Numbered from the stretch's first letter, positions 1-13,745 are shown. The stretch is 64,000 bases of DNA from Montifringilla adamsi (GCA_017590115.1 JAGGNK010006448.1:3579987-3643986); one strand, 5' to 3'. Numbers and translations: made by a program. Notes: generated by a model from the sequence alone, not told the origin.

Positions 1-3000
1 CTGTGTTTACAGAGCAGGAGGAAAGCTGGGCATGTCTGGAGTTATCCCACATGTTGACTCACAGCTCTCCTATTCAGAGCCAAAACCACTCCTAGTAACA
101 CTTCCAGTCACCAACAGCAACTGCCAGCCAGCAAAAGCAGATAACAGCAGAGGTAAACTTCCAGTCTGCTTTAGCCTGAAAACTTGGTGGAAAAGGGATT
201 TTAGCTGTTGGAAGTAACTGGAGGCACATCAGGCATCCTCTATCCAGCGGTCAAGTCTTCAAAGGCTTTGTGAGCAGTGGAAGTTTTTGCATCTGGAAGA
301 CTCTCCTGAGCTACAGTCTTCAGCGCCAGAATTGGTAAGTCTGTGTTGTAGCAATAAGCTTACCTAAGGAACTTAAAATGGAAATTAATTTGAAATAAAA
401 AAAGAACATATGTGTTTGACTTGCAGTGTTTTCCATATAATCTCTGTTTAATTTACAAGTAGAATTTCCCCTGTACTCCTGCCATCTGTAATGTGGGTTC
501 TGACTGTCCTGAAAAGTACTTTTTCCCATCTTATTTCAGAACCAGTACATGAATTCTTTAAGCTGCCGTCCTGAAACTGTTCAGTCATGTAGCTAGACTA
601 CTAAAAAGTCCCATTGATACAAAATCCAGTCTCTAAATACTTAGCAGATTTGGAAAAATATGATAAATTGAATGCATGCCAGTATCTTCTGACACTATTT
701 CAAGCAGAGATGTTAGTGAATGTATACAAGAACCTCTTAAAGATGTCTTTAACAATTCCTGTACTTTATTTAGGAATTCATCACTTTTCAGTTGTAAGTG
801 AAGGATATATGACACTCTTTTATTATATTGCAAGGAAATTTTAATGCTATTTCATGTGTGTCTTCTCTAAAAGATAACCATAATTATAAGGATTGGGATG
901 ACCACCTCATGAGGGACAAAGAACTAAGCTAGACACTATTTGTCCTAAGTAATTTAATTAGTTTTTAAACTATTTTCAAAAATCTTTGAGGAAATATACA
1001 GTATCCCACTGCCAGGTGTAATTTAATGGCAACTGGCATTGAATTCCTCAAAACCTTTCCAGAATCTAAGGTTATAATTTATAATTGCATTTATATCTTG
1101 ACCTATCTAACCTTCATTTCACATATCATGCACAAACTTCCTTCAGGATTGTGGACAGTAGGTATATGCACCTATCTGATATTAGCTCTGAGTTTAGCTT
1201 AGCATTTGTTCCTACAGAGTTTAGAAAATGTGTTTGAAATAATTTAATCTAACTTATTGAATATATTTACCCAGTAGATAGAAGATTATATTTTCTTGGA
1301 TCTAGAACAATAGTCTTAGTTACCCCCAAGCTTCAACAGGTTTCAAGTTCGGTTCAGATTTTGACTTGAATTCCATCAGTATGAATACTTGCTCTGGCAT
1401 CTGAGTTGATTGACTAAGTCACCTCAGGCAATTGAAATCTGCTTCAGTTCATAAAATTGGCCTGAGATATGAGTTATCTGGCCTCTTCTTGGTTAAAAGG
1501 TGGGCATAGATGCAGAACTTGGGCAAACATGCATAATGAGATTGAGCATCTTATGGGTAATCACCAATGTTTTAGCTAAAGAAAAAAAAAAAACCAGAAG
1601 AATTTGGAAGAAGTGAAAATTAAACCTGGTAGCAGTCACAAATGAGACAACATGTCATGAACTCTAAATAAAACTAGAGATGTCCTTGCTATTGTACCAG
1701 CTTCTCAAGCCAGACCTTTGAAGCTCTGCAGACACTACTGAAAGGGTGAGGGATGACTAGGTCAGGCTCTTTTGAGACTGTATAAATCATGCCTATATCC
1801 TTTCAAATGGATGGTCTTACACCATTGATCTTGGAAGTAAGATAAGAAGGCCTGGATGTCCCATCCTGACCATGAATGCTTGGACCAGAACTGCTGTGGT
1901 GTGACTCACTTCTGCTTTGTGGTTTCCAGTGCAATGCCACATCATTCCTCCTCATTTCTGTGAGCTTTTGCTGCAGTTACATATGGACTTTTCTGTAGCC
2001 AAGTTTTCCACAAGCAACATAATATATAAAATATGGCTGCCATCCAAAGCTAAATATTGTTCCTGTTCTCTTTCCTGAAATGAAAAAAAAAAATAACCCA
2101 AACCAAAAACCATTATGATAGAGTCTCCTAGAACTGTCTCATAAAAGGAGCAAAATTAGGGTGACTTTTTTAGCTCTGTTTTTCTTGTTGCATAAGCAAG
2201 TGAAAGGAAAGCATTACATTTCTATTGTCACTATTTTGTTTGTTTAGAATCTATAACAAGGAAATGGCAGCAGACAAAAGCAGCAGTATATGTTCAACAT
2301 AAAATTTTGAAAAACTGCAATAGCAATAGAGGAAAGATTGCTATATGCCCATGGAAATATTTGAAGAATAGCCAACAGAAATGTATCTGAGCACTCTGAA
2401 TAAAGGTATCCCAAAATTTAAAGCAAGAAAATTAAAAATCAATTTTAACAAGACTAAAGATAATATTTTCTCTTATTCGTGTGTGAAAGAGGATAGAATG
2501 ATAGAAGCCCCCCAACAAAATGAAGTGGATTTCAGCTGCCATTCCTCCCTTCTGGGATCTGTCACGTTTGTTGAAAAAAATCTCTTCCATTTGTTGTATT
2601 GAAGGGTTGATAACGGGTCTTATTTTCACTGCTCTGTTTCCACCTAGTGCTCAAAGTACACATTGCACCAAGCTGTGCGTATGTTCTAGAACCCAATTTG
2701 GCAATTCGGTGTCGCTCTCTGTTTTCAGAGAATCTGCAGTACAAATAAGCAAGTGTAAGATTAAATATCACTTTTATAAAAAGCACCTGTTCCCAGAATA
2801 AAGTCTGTCAAGTGTCTGTATGGTCTTCGCTGCATGATCTGTGCAGAAAGAGGAGTTCTTTGGTTTAACTCTTAAAATTCCTCTTGTTGATTCATTTTTT
2901 GTGGTAGTTCTCTTGTTAACTGAAGACAAATGAATGCATGTGAATTAAAAAGACCACACTGCAGTAACTGAGAGACATTAATTTTGCTCACAGGCAAAAA

Positions 3001-6000
3001 TGTGTGCTCGGGATGCAGACTAGAAGGGATAGCTAAGACACCTGAAGGCTCTGAGCTGGACTCCTCTCGATAGTCTTTCCCCATATAGTTCAGGGTATAA
3101 AGCACCTTTCAAAATTTATAACAATCATAACTTTTGAGTAACACAACTGGAGGATTCAAAAACTTGATGGTGTTGCAGGATGAAAAAGTGGAGAGATTTT
3201 GTGATGGACTATGAAATCTGTATTTTTTTCAGGTGGTTGAAAAGAGCTAAAGACACAGCTTGTGGATTTACCTTGTCAAATGTAGCAGGAGGCTTATGGA
3301 CAGATGCAAGCATACCCTGACAGGACAAGTGATTTTTTAAATCATTTTCAGGTCCTAAGACAAAATTTTAATGATATATATGGTTATAAAAAGCACAATA
3401 GCTAAATAACTCTGAGCTGTACCACAGGCACCATCTGAAAAACAGAGGATGGTTATTTCTCCTGGTGTCTGGCATGTGGGAAGATGGAACCTCCTGTTCC
3501 ACAATTTGTAGTTTGAACATTTTCTTTAGGAAAAAGGCTTAAGCTCCTGCATTTCCCTTGTGCTTTTGCTTTGGGCGTGTGCAAAATATGGATGAGTTAA
3601 TGCCCAGACTAAGAAACTGCAGTGTCCTTGATTTAGGAGAGCATGGTAACCTCTGATTTAACAGGTAGGAGGCAGCACAGCTGTGGCCACCTTTTCCTGG
3701 GTAAAAGGAGTGTACCAATCACAAACGAAACAACATGTCATAAACTGTGAATAAAACAAGAGAGGCCCTTTTGTACTACACCAGCAGTGATAACATTTGT
3801 TTTATAATGAAGCTTCTGCATCTCCTCTGGTGTATTATGTGTCCAGCACTGACTGCTGCATTAAGCCTCCCTGAAAACCTGTAGAACACCAAACTCCTTT
3901 TAGGTCATCTGGATATTCCTCTCCCAGTTTAGATGTGAGGCAGACACCAAGATATTTGCTTCAAGCCATGCAGATACCTCTACAGAGGCATGTATGTATG
4001 TCAGTAGGGAACTCCAAATGCAGTGATCTTCCTACAGAATTGACATTTTTCTGGGTAGAGGAAACAGGCAGGCTGAGGTTTTTTTACAGTTCCAGTTTTA
4101 GATTTAAATTTCATTTTACAGAACAACTTGTCTAATCTTTCAAAAGACTAAGTGCATAGGACTGTATAGGTCAGCATTTTTTCTAGCAGAACCTCCTTGT
4201 TAAAATACTGTATCTTTTTTACCACTGTGAACATTGCTATGAGCTCTGAGCTACAGAATCATTCAAGTTTACACCAGTTTCTGTTTTGCAACCTTCTTGC
4301 TTGAATAGCAAAATCAAAATTTATTTACAGTCAAATTCTCCTTATTTGTGAAATAATATTAATTAAATAGTGCTTTTAATGGAGAATGCACGGGGAGGTG
4401 TAAGTGAACAGTACTATTGTATTATGCTGTTGCTGCCTGAGCTCTGCATTCCTGAAAGAAAGTTTCCTGCATTGAAGCATAGGTTTGCTTTGGTTTGAGT
4501 CCTTAAATGATCTGGCAGGAAGTGTGAACTAGGGAAGGGATTGCTGTGGATGTAACTGCAGTATAGAAGGCAGCCCTTGAAGAGGTCTGTGAGAAAGTCC
4601 CACCCCTCTGGAAGCAGCTGTTCTTGTCTTGGTTCATAGTAAGGTGAGGGGCTGTTTTATTCTCTACAGTTGCCCAGTCAGGTGAAGACTATCCGAGCCT
4701 TGTATTATTTCAGACAGAGTGTGTCTTTCCAAGGGGATGGAACATAAAACTTTTTTAGAGGAGGAAAACCTACTCCCTGTGTCTGAAAGCAACTATCAAC
4801 TGGTGCAAGCAGAATAAATTATTTTTTTAAAGAATGGGAAGCCTCAGTATTATCCAATATAATTAAAATTAGTACTTTTACTTCTAAATAATCTTTTGTA
4901 ATAACATGTTTAGGGTTTCTTGCCATATCATCCTTCAAGGAACTGCTCTTGGCAAAATAAAAGCTTATTTCCTTAGAGGACTGTACTTATGTAAATACTT
5001 AATAGATGATTAAATTAAATTAGCACTATGTCTCCTCTTCAGACTTGTCTATATAGTCCTGTCCTGTGATCTTTGCACTAATGAGTATTTGGATGAAAAT
5101 ATGGTTTGGGTTTCTTTTGAGAGAGAGAGTATAGAAAATTAAATCAATTAAATAAATTATCACACTTAAAAATGAGGGGTAACCGTGCTTCAATATTCGA
5201 ACATTTCAATGGCAGTATCTTGGTTTGAATCACTCTATTCTGTTGCAAAGGGTGGTAGGAAGGAGTGCCCTTCTGCTTTTAATGTTTTCCTTTAGAGAGG
5301 CATGGACACATTAGATTATACCTACCCACCATCCAGGACAGTAATTTGTTTCTGACAGAGCCTGGAGGGAGATGCTTCAGAGGATGGTGCAATCAGAAGT
5401 AAGGGCACTGCTCTTCCTCTAATATTAAAGTAATACATCTGTCCATACAGCTTGAGCAGCCTCCTGAAAATTCATCTTGTGGTGCCAGAAATAATGAATA
5501 AACCCTTCACAGATTTTTCTGTGTATTGCACTGAGTGATTCTGAGCTACAGCAGAAGCTCTCAAGTCTGATCCTTCCTTGAATCTTCAGTGTAACAAAAT
5601 AGAATGGCTGCTGTGACTTGAAGGCACTGCATGGGGTTGGGAGGCAGGGGCAACAATAGCTGGGGCACATCCCAGTCCAAGACCTGTAACAATTCACACC
5701 TGGACATGCCTAGGTGTGTTTACTGAAAATCACTATCCGCTGAGAGAAGTGAGCAGATTCTTCTGTTACGAGGGAGTAATCTAATCCCTTGTGTTTGTGC
5801 TGCTTTGTGACGATTTCAGAACTTGCACTTTTCTTGGTCTTAATCTCAACTTTCTCCCTGAATTTATGGGTAGAACTTTTGAAGGTCTCAACAATAAAAT
5901 TAAAGAAGTTCGAGGGAGGTCAGACATAACCAGAGGATATGTGACCTCACCACACCAGTGACTTGTCTGCCACTTACACTCAAAGCTGAGTCAGTCCATC

Positions 6001-7249
6001 TCTGCCTGCCTTAAGTAACGCATTGAGCCAGGGTTCCCTGATTATGGAGCCACCTGAAATTCCCTTTCCCTTTGTACAGTCACCTAGGAGTGGTCAGTGC
6101 AGAATTACTGAGGGCAGAGAATGTCTTACATCTGGCTTGCAGGAGCCTTATTCTGAACTCTAGCCATCTGGAACTGGATACAGGTGGGTGTTCACCACCA
6201 TTTCCTCAAGGTATTGACTAAGGACCACTCCATTAGCTACAAATTGATGAGAAAGTAATACAAGGGACATGTGGCCACCTCGGGATCAGAGACTGCATGA
6301 ACGGCCCAGGGGCCAGAATTGAGATTCCTCCTGATTGTACGGTGGCACAGTTTTCAGGACAACTATAGAGAAAGCTTGTCATATGGAACTTTAATTTTGT
6401 ACATGACTGTATTTAAACTCAGTAAACTAATATTTGTATTATACATATATTAAATTTACTGTGGAATTAAAACACATAAAGTAGTGCTTAAAGTTTCACT
6501 CATCTGCATACTATCTATGAAGTCTGCTTCTAGTGTGTGGTCATATATTTACCTGAATGCATATTCTGTACCTTGTTGATAAATCAAAGCAGTTGTTTAT
6601 TTTACCTTCCACAGTACTACTGCTAATGAGATACTGTACATCTGTACTCAGATTAACTTGGATGTTCATCATGGAACAACTTCTCTAGTACTTACACAAA
6701 ACTGCAAGTGATTAGATACCTCAGTGGAAATACTACAATAAAACATGCCTATTTATTATGTTCATCTCCTTTGCTTCTAATACAAACTTATGCTTACATT
6801 TAAACAGCTTCCTGTGTTTTGGGCTTCTAATATTCTTTCTTTTTTGCAAACATTTTAATAGTAATTTCTGTCATAACAGAAGAATGAAAATAAATCAGTA
6901 CATTTTAGTAATTACAAGAAATTATTTAGAAGGTGGTAGTGAAGATGGTTTACATTTCATTGACTTTATAATTATAGAGTTGCCAATGTATGGGTGATTA
7001 CCTCCTTCCTTCTTGTTTGTTATTAAACGAAGTGTTCAAGGAAGCCCTTAATTTTTTTCTGCATGGTTGTCAGAGATGGGATGTGGCAAGAATGGAACAA
7101 AATGAGGAAGGAAGCAGGTTAATGCTGTCACATGAAAAGAAGACCTATATAATTAAAGACAGAAAGCACGGGCTTCTTTTCAAAGTTATTAATTCTGGCT
7201 TGGTCTTCCCTCTGGGATAGTAACAATTTATATGGTGTACATGCTGCTT
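1..7249. other. Upstream non-coding DNA, no gene seen
   Basis: AT-rich sequence with many stops in all frames and no ORF over 95 codons. Nothing here resembles a known protein. It holds a pair of diverged related segments (about 1628-1708 and 3708-3785), a short 5S-rRNA-like stretch at 1827-1854 and a donor-like GTAAGT at 335. It is either intergenic DNA 5' of SCEL or a long first intron; the sequence alone cannot decide. Confidence 0.6.
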
Positions 7250-7915
7250 AGGGAGAAGAGAAATTGGCTTTCATCACAAGAAGCAGGATGGTCTGTGCTT
7301 TAGATGGTTAACTCTAATCTGGTAAAGCCACTAGTGCTGTATGCCAGGGCTTAGTGCTGGGGCTGATACTGTTCTCCATATTTGTGAGTGATCAGGACAA
7401 AGGAGCCCAGTGCCCCTTCAGCAGATTCACAGCTGGTACAAACTGGGCAGACTGGCTGGTGTGCCAGTGGTTGTGCTGCCATTCAGAGGGACTGAAACAA
7501 GCTGGAGAGCAGGGCAGAGAGGAATCTCAGTTGTAGCAATGGTAAAGGCAAGCCCTTATATCTGTGGAGGAATAACCCCAAGCACCAGTACAGAGTACAA
7601 CCTGGGGACCCACTGGCTGGAAAGTTGCTTTGCTTAAAAGGTCCTTGGAGTGGAGGTTTTCAGGAAATGGAAAACCAGATGATCATGAGCTGCCAACACA
7701 TCCTTCATGGCAAAAAAAGGGCAGCAGCTTCCTGGGCTACATTAGTAAGAGCACTGCCAGTAGGATGAGGAAGAGGATCCTTTTTCAACATTGGTGAGGC
7801 CATATCTGAAGTACTCTGTCCAGTTCTGGATTACTCAGTACAAAAATGATATGGTTCACTGGAGTGAGTCCAGTGCAGTGATGATTAAAGTACTGGAGCA
7901 CATTTTACTACTTTG
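7250..7915 (+). mobile_element. CR1 LINE fragment, RT 3' part of ORF2, decayed
   Basis: Sense-strand remnant of the avian CR1 reverse-transcriptase ORF. It can be followed from the CR1 segment TAAAGCCACTAGTG (7324-7337) through TCAGTGCTGGGGC-type text, a spacer, CTGGAAAGTTGC (7618-7629), then GTGAGGCCATATCTGAAGTA (7794-7813) and GGAGCACATTTTACT at the end. These blocks occur in order as in CR1. Stops and indels break the frame, so it is an inactive 5'-truncated copy. Ends are approximate. Confidence 0.8.
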
Positions 7916-9198
7916 GAGGTCAGACAGCTTCTTTTAAACCTCAAGTGACAATAGTTCTTGTCATTCAAATCCATCCTCAAATTTTACCCTTCCCAGAAGT
8001 GCCTGAAAGATATCAAAGGCCACTAACATGAAAAAAGTGTTGATATCAGACAAAGTTACTCCATATGGAAAAGAACATGAATTGGTAACAATTGGCAAAT
8101 GGCCCATATTTACCAAATTATGTTTTTACTAACCTTTCCCAGATGTATGCATGTAGAGGTCTGAACAAAGTGTGATTTGTAGATGAGAGAAAAGCTAATG
8201 CAGTACTTCAAGAAACCTTGGACACCCTCAGAAAGGCTGTAGATGTTTCCTTCTAACTGTTAGAAAATCCTTTCAATTGAAATGCTGAGGGACACCTCTT
8301 GTATTAAAAACACTGAAGCTGTGAGGGCAGAGAAACTACTAATAACAATCACTTATAAAATATAACTGAATTTAGAGAGAGGTTAAGATATTGGTTTTGA
8401 GGGTTTTTTTGGTCCCAATAGTTACTAAATTAAGGTGCTAACTTGAAAGGGCTGGTTTCCTGACTGATGTAAGCCATGCAAACACACTCTGGCAATGGAA
8501 TGGACTTGGCCTACCTGGAATATTTTTCTCCACATGCTTTGCTTCTGTTCTTTTGATTATGAGACTTGCAGTGAATTATATCTTGATGTTTGGTGATCTG
8601 ACCAAGGCAATCTAAGGGACTAGTTGGAGAGCACAGCCAAAGGCAGGACAGGCCAGGCACAACTGTTATTTTCAGTGGGAATGTGGTACTAGGTCAGTTT
8701 AAACTGATAAAGAAACCACACCCTTGCTGTTCACTGCAAAACCTATTGTCAACACCTATTTACTGGATCACTGCACTGTACAGTTAGATAAATGATAGAG
8801 ATACTGGTTCATGACAATCTCTGTGGTGTTTCCTGGACATGCAGTCCCTGCAGTGATACCTTTGGCTGTTAAGGAAGCTGACCTTGCAAAAACCTTAAAA
8901 AAAATTGTATTGAGAGGCTGTATATGCCCTTGTCCTCATGCCCAAACTTCTGAGCATTGCTTGTTTGCAACATTGTCTTCAAATCACTTGGTTCCTTTGT
9001 TTGCAACTCATCAACCCTCTTTTCTCATCCTCTGTGTTTGCCTTTATTTGCTCCTTCTGCAGCACAATTCAGATATTAATCTGTCCCAAACACAAGCCAT
9101 GTGGAATGAATGGCTGACATACCATGCATTGTTCATAGCACAGTTCTCATGCAATACCACTGCTCATCCTGTCTCTCTTCATTTGATTGCAGTTTTTC
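7916..9198. other. Non-coding, no feature recognised
   Basis: AT-rich spacer between a CR1 fragment and the inverted repeat. A 200-codon open frame spans 8811-9413, but it runs through the inverted repeat, resembles no family I know, and an ORF this long is not surprising by chance in 64 kb of AT-rich DNA. Confidence 0.5.
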
Positions 9199-9269
9199 TA
9201 AAAAATAGAAAATTCTTTGCCTGGAAATTTTACAGGCAAATTTCCAGGCAAAGAATTTTCTATTTTTTA
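9199..9269. repeat. Perfect inverted repeat, 32-bp arms, 7-nt loop
   Basis: Arms 9199-9230 and 9238-9269 are exact reverse complements, with the loop TACAGGC at 9231-9237. Every base pair was checked by position. The match stops cleanly at both ends, with no target duplication or transposon terminus visible. A single-event origin, such as template switching during replication, is more likely than a MITE (inference). Confidence 0.9.
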
Positions 9270-9695
9270 CGCAAACATATCTACCATTGCTTAAAACAGA
9301 AGGATACATTAATCTGCATTTACAAGGACACTGTTCTTGAAACCCTTCATGAACACTGCCATGGAGGATTTGCATTGTCAGTATATGAAATCAGACTGAT
9401 CTTTTACCTTTGAGATCCTTTATTGCTTACTTCCATTTTTCCTTTGACATATTTTTCTTTCGTTCTTATTTCAAATCCTCTTCAGTTACTTTGATACCTT
9501 CTTCCAAATTTCAGTCTCCCTCTGCTCTGTGTCTTCCAAACAGTGGCACTTGCAAGTCACAACTCCACTCTCCCCTTTTCATGGGCTAAGTGTTGTTCTG
9601 GCAAACAATGATTTGTGAGCATGTCATGGTGCTCCCTTATTACCTTTGGAAGGGGGAATATAAAAGATGCATTTACTCAAATAACTAAATAGTGA
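9270..9695. other. Non-coding spacer
   Basis: Nothing recognised apart from a modestly pyrimidine-rich stretch around 9420-9590. Confidence 0.5.
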
Positions 9696-9863
9696 ACAGG
9701 CTTCCTGGGGAGGGTCATGACACAAAACCTGCCAGAGTTCAAGAAGTGTTTGGACAATGATCTCAGTCATGGGGTGTGGTCCTTGAGGATGTCCTATGCA
9801 GGGCCAGGAGGTGGACTCAATGATCCTGTGCATCCCTTCCAACTCAGGACATTCTATGATTCT
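9696..9863 (+). mobile_element. CR1 LINE 3' end fragment
   Basis: The order of CR1 3' blocks is clear: AGGCTTCCTGGGGAGGGTCA, a CCAGAGTTCAAGAAGTGTTTGGA-like part, GGGTGTGGTCCTTGAGG, CAGGGCCAGGAGGTGGACTC, then CCCTTCCAACTCAGGACATT and ATTCTATGATTCT at the 3' terminus. 5'-truncated, sense orientation. The GGTGTGGTCCTTGAGG type fits the CR1 subgroup with a CAGGGCCAGGAG tail. Confidence 0.88.
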
Positions 9864-10650
9864 CCTGGACCTTTTGGCATTAAATGTTTTTATTTTATAA
9901 AATTTTGAATAGCACTGTAAGTACTATAGCATAATGCCACAGGGGAGAGAAATAAAATTAAGAGATTTACCAGCTTTGGGAAGAAAAAGTGGTTTCAAAA
10001 TGTTGCCTAGAGAATAGCATTAAATCCTTCCAAACAAAGACTTCAGTGTTGTTTGCAATAATGGCAAATGGTTTTTTGTATGTCCAGAATTTTGTGTATA
10101 CACTCTGCTCAGCTGATTCTATTCTTCTACACTAAACAACCTATTGAAATGGATATTCCAGACATCTCTTGTGAAATCTGTTTAAGAAAATCTACTCTTA
10201 TTTTCAGTTGGAATTATCCTTAGATCCAGTGGTATATCCAGAAGAAGGAAATATCCACTAGGTATCCAAGGCTCAAAATCAGTGCTGTGTGTAAAAAAGA
10301 TTTAAAACTATGTCTATTCTCCATGCAAAACTTCTGAGAAGCAAAATAGATTTAGGCCCAAAATCATGTGACTTTTCCAAGGTTCCTGGGAACTTGCAGC
10401 CAGACTTTATACTGGGGAGTTTCAGACCTTGAAGTGGCAGGCCCAGCAACACTAACAAATAACTATTGTACAACTCTTAGCAGAGAAATTGTTTGATCCA
10501 GAAGCTGCTTGTCCTCACCACAGCTATTTTTTGCAGAAAACCACAAGATTTTACTGGCTGAACTCAATGGCATGTGTATTGAGCTTTCCAAGGAGTGCAG
10601 AGAACAGCATTTCTGGCAGTTTCATTTCCCCACTGATGGCAAAAATAAAG

Positions 10651-10671
10651 AAAAAAAAAAAAAAAAAAAAA
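10651..10671. repeat. Poly(A) tract
   Basis: Twenty-one A in a row, preceded by AAAAATAAAG. No retrogene body is recognisable upstream, and no flanking duplication was found. Confidence 0.9.
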
Positions 10672-13600
10672 GGAGAGCAACAGTGTGACACATAACTGCT
10701 ACACTGGATTTTGTGGTATTGCTTAAACAGAGAGCCAGTGTGCAGCTCAGCTGTTTGTAACCACAGAAACAGAAAATGTTATTTGGAAGGAGGGAGGATG
10801 TACACCAAATCTACTATGTTTCAAACCTGACAGTGTTTCTTTAAAATGTTCTTAAACCTGTTTAACACACCCCTACTTTTCACCACTCCCTGGGAGCATG
10901 CACCACTTATAGCAACTTGTAAATCAAGAAAAACCAAACCCAGCAATTTATTCTCCAGTGCGCACTGGATATTTTCACACACCCAGCTTGGCCATATAAT
11001 TATGTTCCAGTGAAGCTCACTAGCTTTGAGCTTTCTGCTTCAACCTAAAGTGAGTTCAGCACTGTGAGTTTAGAAGTGTCAAATATTCTGCAGCAGAATT
11101 TCTTATTTCAAACTTCTATTAAGAAAACTAAGAAAATACTTAGAATTCAAAGATTGTGATTATGTGCGATGCTCTGAGATTCTATTCACAAATTCATAGA
11201 AGATGCCAAAACTCATTTATACTGTTTTATCTTGAGATCCGGGATGTGAACACAGTGAATATACACATAAAGCAGTTAAACCCCAAAATTCAAGCTTTAC
11301 TGTTTGTATAGCTAGAGGAGTCAAATGCAGAAAAATATGACATACTCTTTCTAAGAATAAAAATAATATTTGCTTAGTACCCATGAGTGAAAGGGATGAA
11401 ACTGTCAGGAAAGCACAATTTTATTTTTTTTTTGTTTTTCTCTCCTCTCTGTTCTCTCATCTTATAATTTCTTTGTGTCTCAGACTCGTACATGGCCAGA
11501 TTATAGTTTTCTAGACACACTTTTTTTGTGTGAGGGGCCACAGTGCAGTAGGGAAGCATGTTTTTATGGATGCAGTACTGTTGAGACTGCAGAATAATCT
11601 TGAATTTTGATCAGACAGAGAGAAAAAAAAAACCCTGCATCTTTGTTTCCTTTTCCTTTTAATATGACAAGAAGCCATTGCTTTCTGCAAGATAAAAAAA
11701 AAAAAAAATTATTTGAAATTCTGCCATTACATGGAATTGCCTGACATGTATAGGAATCTACAGTGTAGGTGCCTAAATCTGACTTGTCATTTTTAGGCTT
11801 CCTTTCAAAACAGTGGAGAGAAATAGTAACTTTCACAGCCCAAGCCTCTAACCTACTTTAATCTACTTTTGTGTGAGATTACATTAGGGGTGTTTTGAGT
11901 GATAAATTTAAAGATAGGAGCCTAGCTTTTGATGTAGCCTAGCTTTTTTTTGCTAAATAGAGCCTGTGATGGAAAGTCTTGCCCAGCTCTGAGGAAACAA
12001 GTGCTTGAAAATTGATGTCACTGGTCTGGCATCTCCTTCATTGAGTAGAATTCAAATTCTTAACTTACACATTAATTGGCATTTAGCTCTCTGAGGCTAA
12101 TAGCCTGCATGGAAATCCAGAGAAGCCTACAGCTGAAATTACTGGGTTCTTCACAGTATGCTCTGACTGCACCGTGGCAGGATCTGGAACCTGAGGAACT
12201 TATCTGGGGCTCTGTGATTACATCAGATAATTATAATCATTCTGTTTTGATTCTTTCCCTTGTAATATCACCCAAATTATTTAAAAATCATCCTATTTCA
12301 AAGCCCAGCCTTGTTTTAATTTCATTTAACAACAGCAACAAAAACAAATGAAAAAACCCTTCAATTCTTTTTCATGTACTGAACATAAAAACTCATGTAA
12401 AAGTTTTTTCCTGCCAACATTCTTTCCAAAGTACTCACAATTTGGAAAACAGTTTTTAAAGAACATAATTTACTCAAAATAAAAGGGAAGGAGAAGTTGA
12501 TATTTAAAATGTACTGACTTTGATACCAGTCCATTGGCCAGCTGATATCAAAGGACAAGTATTTTGAAAAGGCAAGAAGAAAGCTCAGTTATTTCTTCAG
12601 CTTCCCAGCTCATAAGGCCTTGTTGCAGATGTGTTGAGTAATGAAATGTATTCTCCTTTCCTTCACATAGTTTGAGATTAAAAACTGCACCTGAATCTTA
12701 TTCCTTGGAAGACACTTGGAAATGCTACTAAACCTTCTAATTCTGTGGATAAGGGAGAACAACAAGCCGGCTGAATTCTTTTCCAGGGGAGGGGAGTGTG
12801 GAGGGCTGATGCCATTTCCGTGATACCATTTTCAATTTTACTCCTGCAGATGAACTACATAAATCTGCTTTGCTATTTTTTCTGTTATTTGAACAGGTGA
12901 AAATTTTTACTGGATTGCAAAGGTATTTATTAGTAAGGAAAGGGTCTTAAACATGTACAAACAAAGTAAAATTCTCTGCATGTTTACATATTTGCATAGT
13001 TTCCACATTTGTCATGTAAACAGAGAAGAAAGTCTGAAGAAATAAAATGACAATGCTGTATGACTCTCAGTTGAGGGGCTGAATGACAAGCCCTTCACTA
13101 AGGCTTATTATAATACCCTAAGAAACAACATTCCACAGAAAAATGGTATCACTTTGATTGTATTGCCAATTGTTTGCATTATCATCAAAGAATTAGGAAA
13201 GAATTTTAATGCAATTTTATTTATGAGTGTTATACAAATTTTGACCATAGGGGCATAACATGACAGTGGCACTCCTTGGTCAGTTCTGTATTCTGTCTCC
13301 AACAATTGCCAAAAGCAAAATTCAGGAGTTCAGGAAAGAGTGGAAGAAGAGGGAGAGCATTTAATTGCTTTCCCTAAGTGTCCTTAAAGTCTCTATCAAT
13401 TTGCTTCTCAGGCTCCTCTTTATCCCAATGGAATTTTTCTTTATTTAGTAACAATTACTGCTTTTCTCTTCCTCAAGCTTGTTTCTCACTCAGCTATTTG
13501 ACATGTGGGTACACACACATGCCTATATAAGTACATACTTGCATACACACACACACTGACATGCACAAGTACAGGCAGGCACGAGTATAAATAAACTTGC

Positions 13601-13680
13601 ATTTCATAAACTATTGGAGATACGTCTTCCTGCAGCAAGGAGAGCTTACATCCTCCACGGAGAAACACCTCTCTTTTGTT

Positions 13681-13745
13681 CCTTTCTCCTTCCTCTTCTC
13701 TTCTCTTCTCTTCTCTCCTCTCCTCTCCTCTCCTCTTGTCTTCTC
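13681..13745. repeat. Pyrimidine microsatellite TCTTC/TCTCC
   Basis: Tandem CTTCT units pass into CTCTC pentamers over about 60 bp. A strand of almost only C and T can form triplex DNA. It also generates spurious Ser/Leu/Phe-rich open frames. Confidence 0.9.

Noticed and set aside
7354..7637. Two overlapping open frames of 60 and 75 codons
   Set aside because: They lie inside the decayed CR1 reverse-transcriptase fragment and are not separate genes.
8811..9413. 200-codon open frame, the longest in the window
   Set aside because: It passes through both arms of the inverted repeat, shows no known domain, and an ORF this length is plausible by chance in 64 kb. No sign of splicing or promoter.
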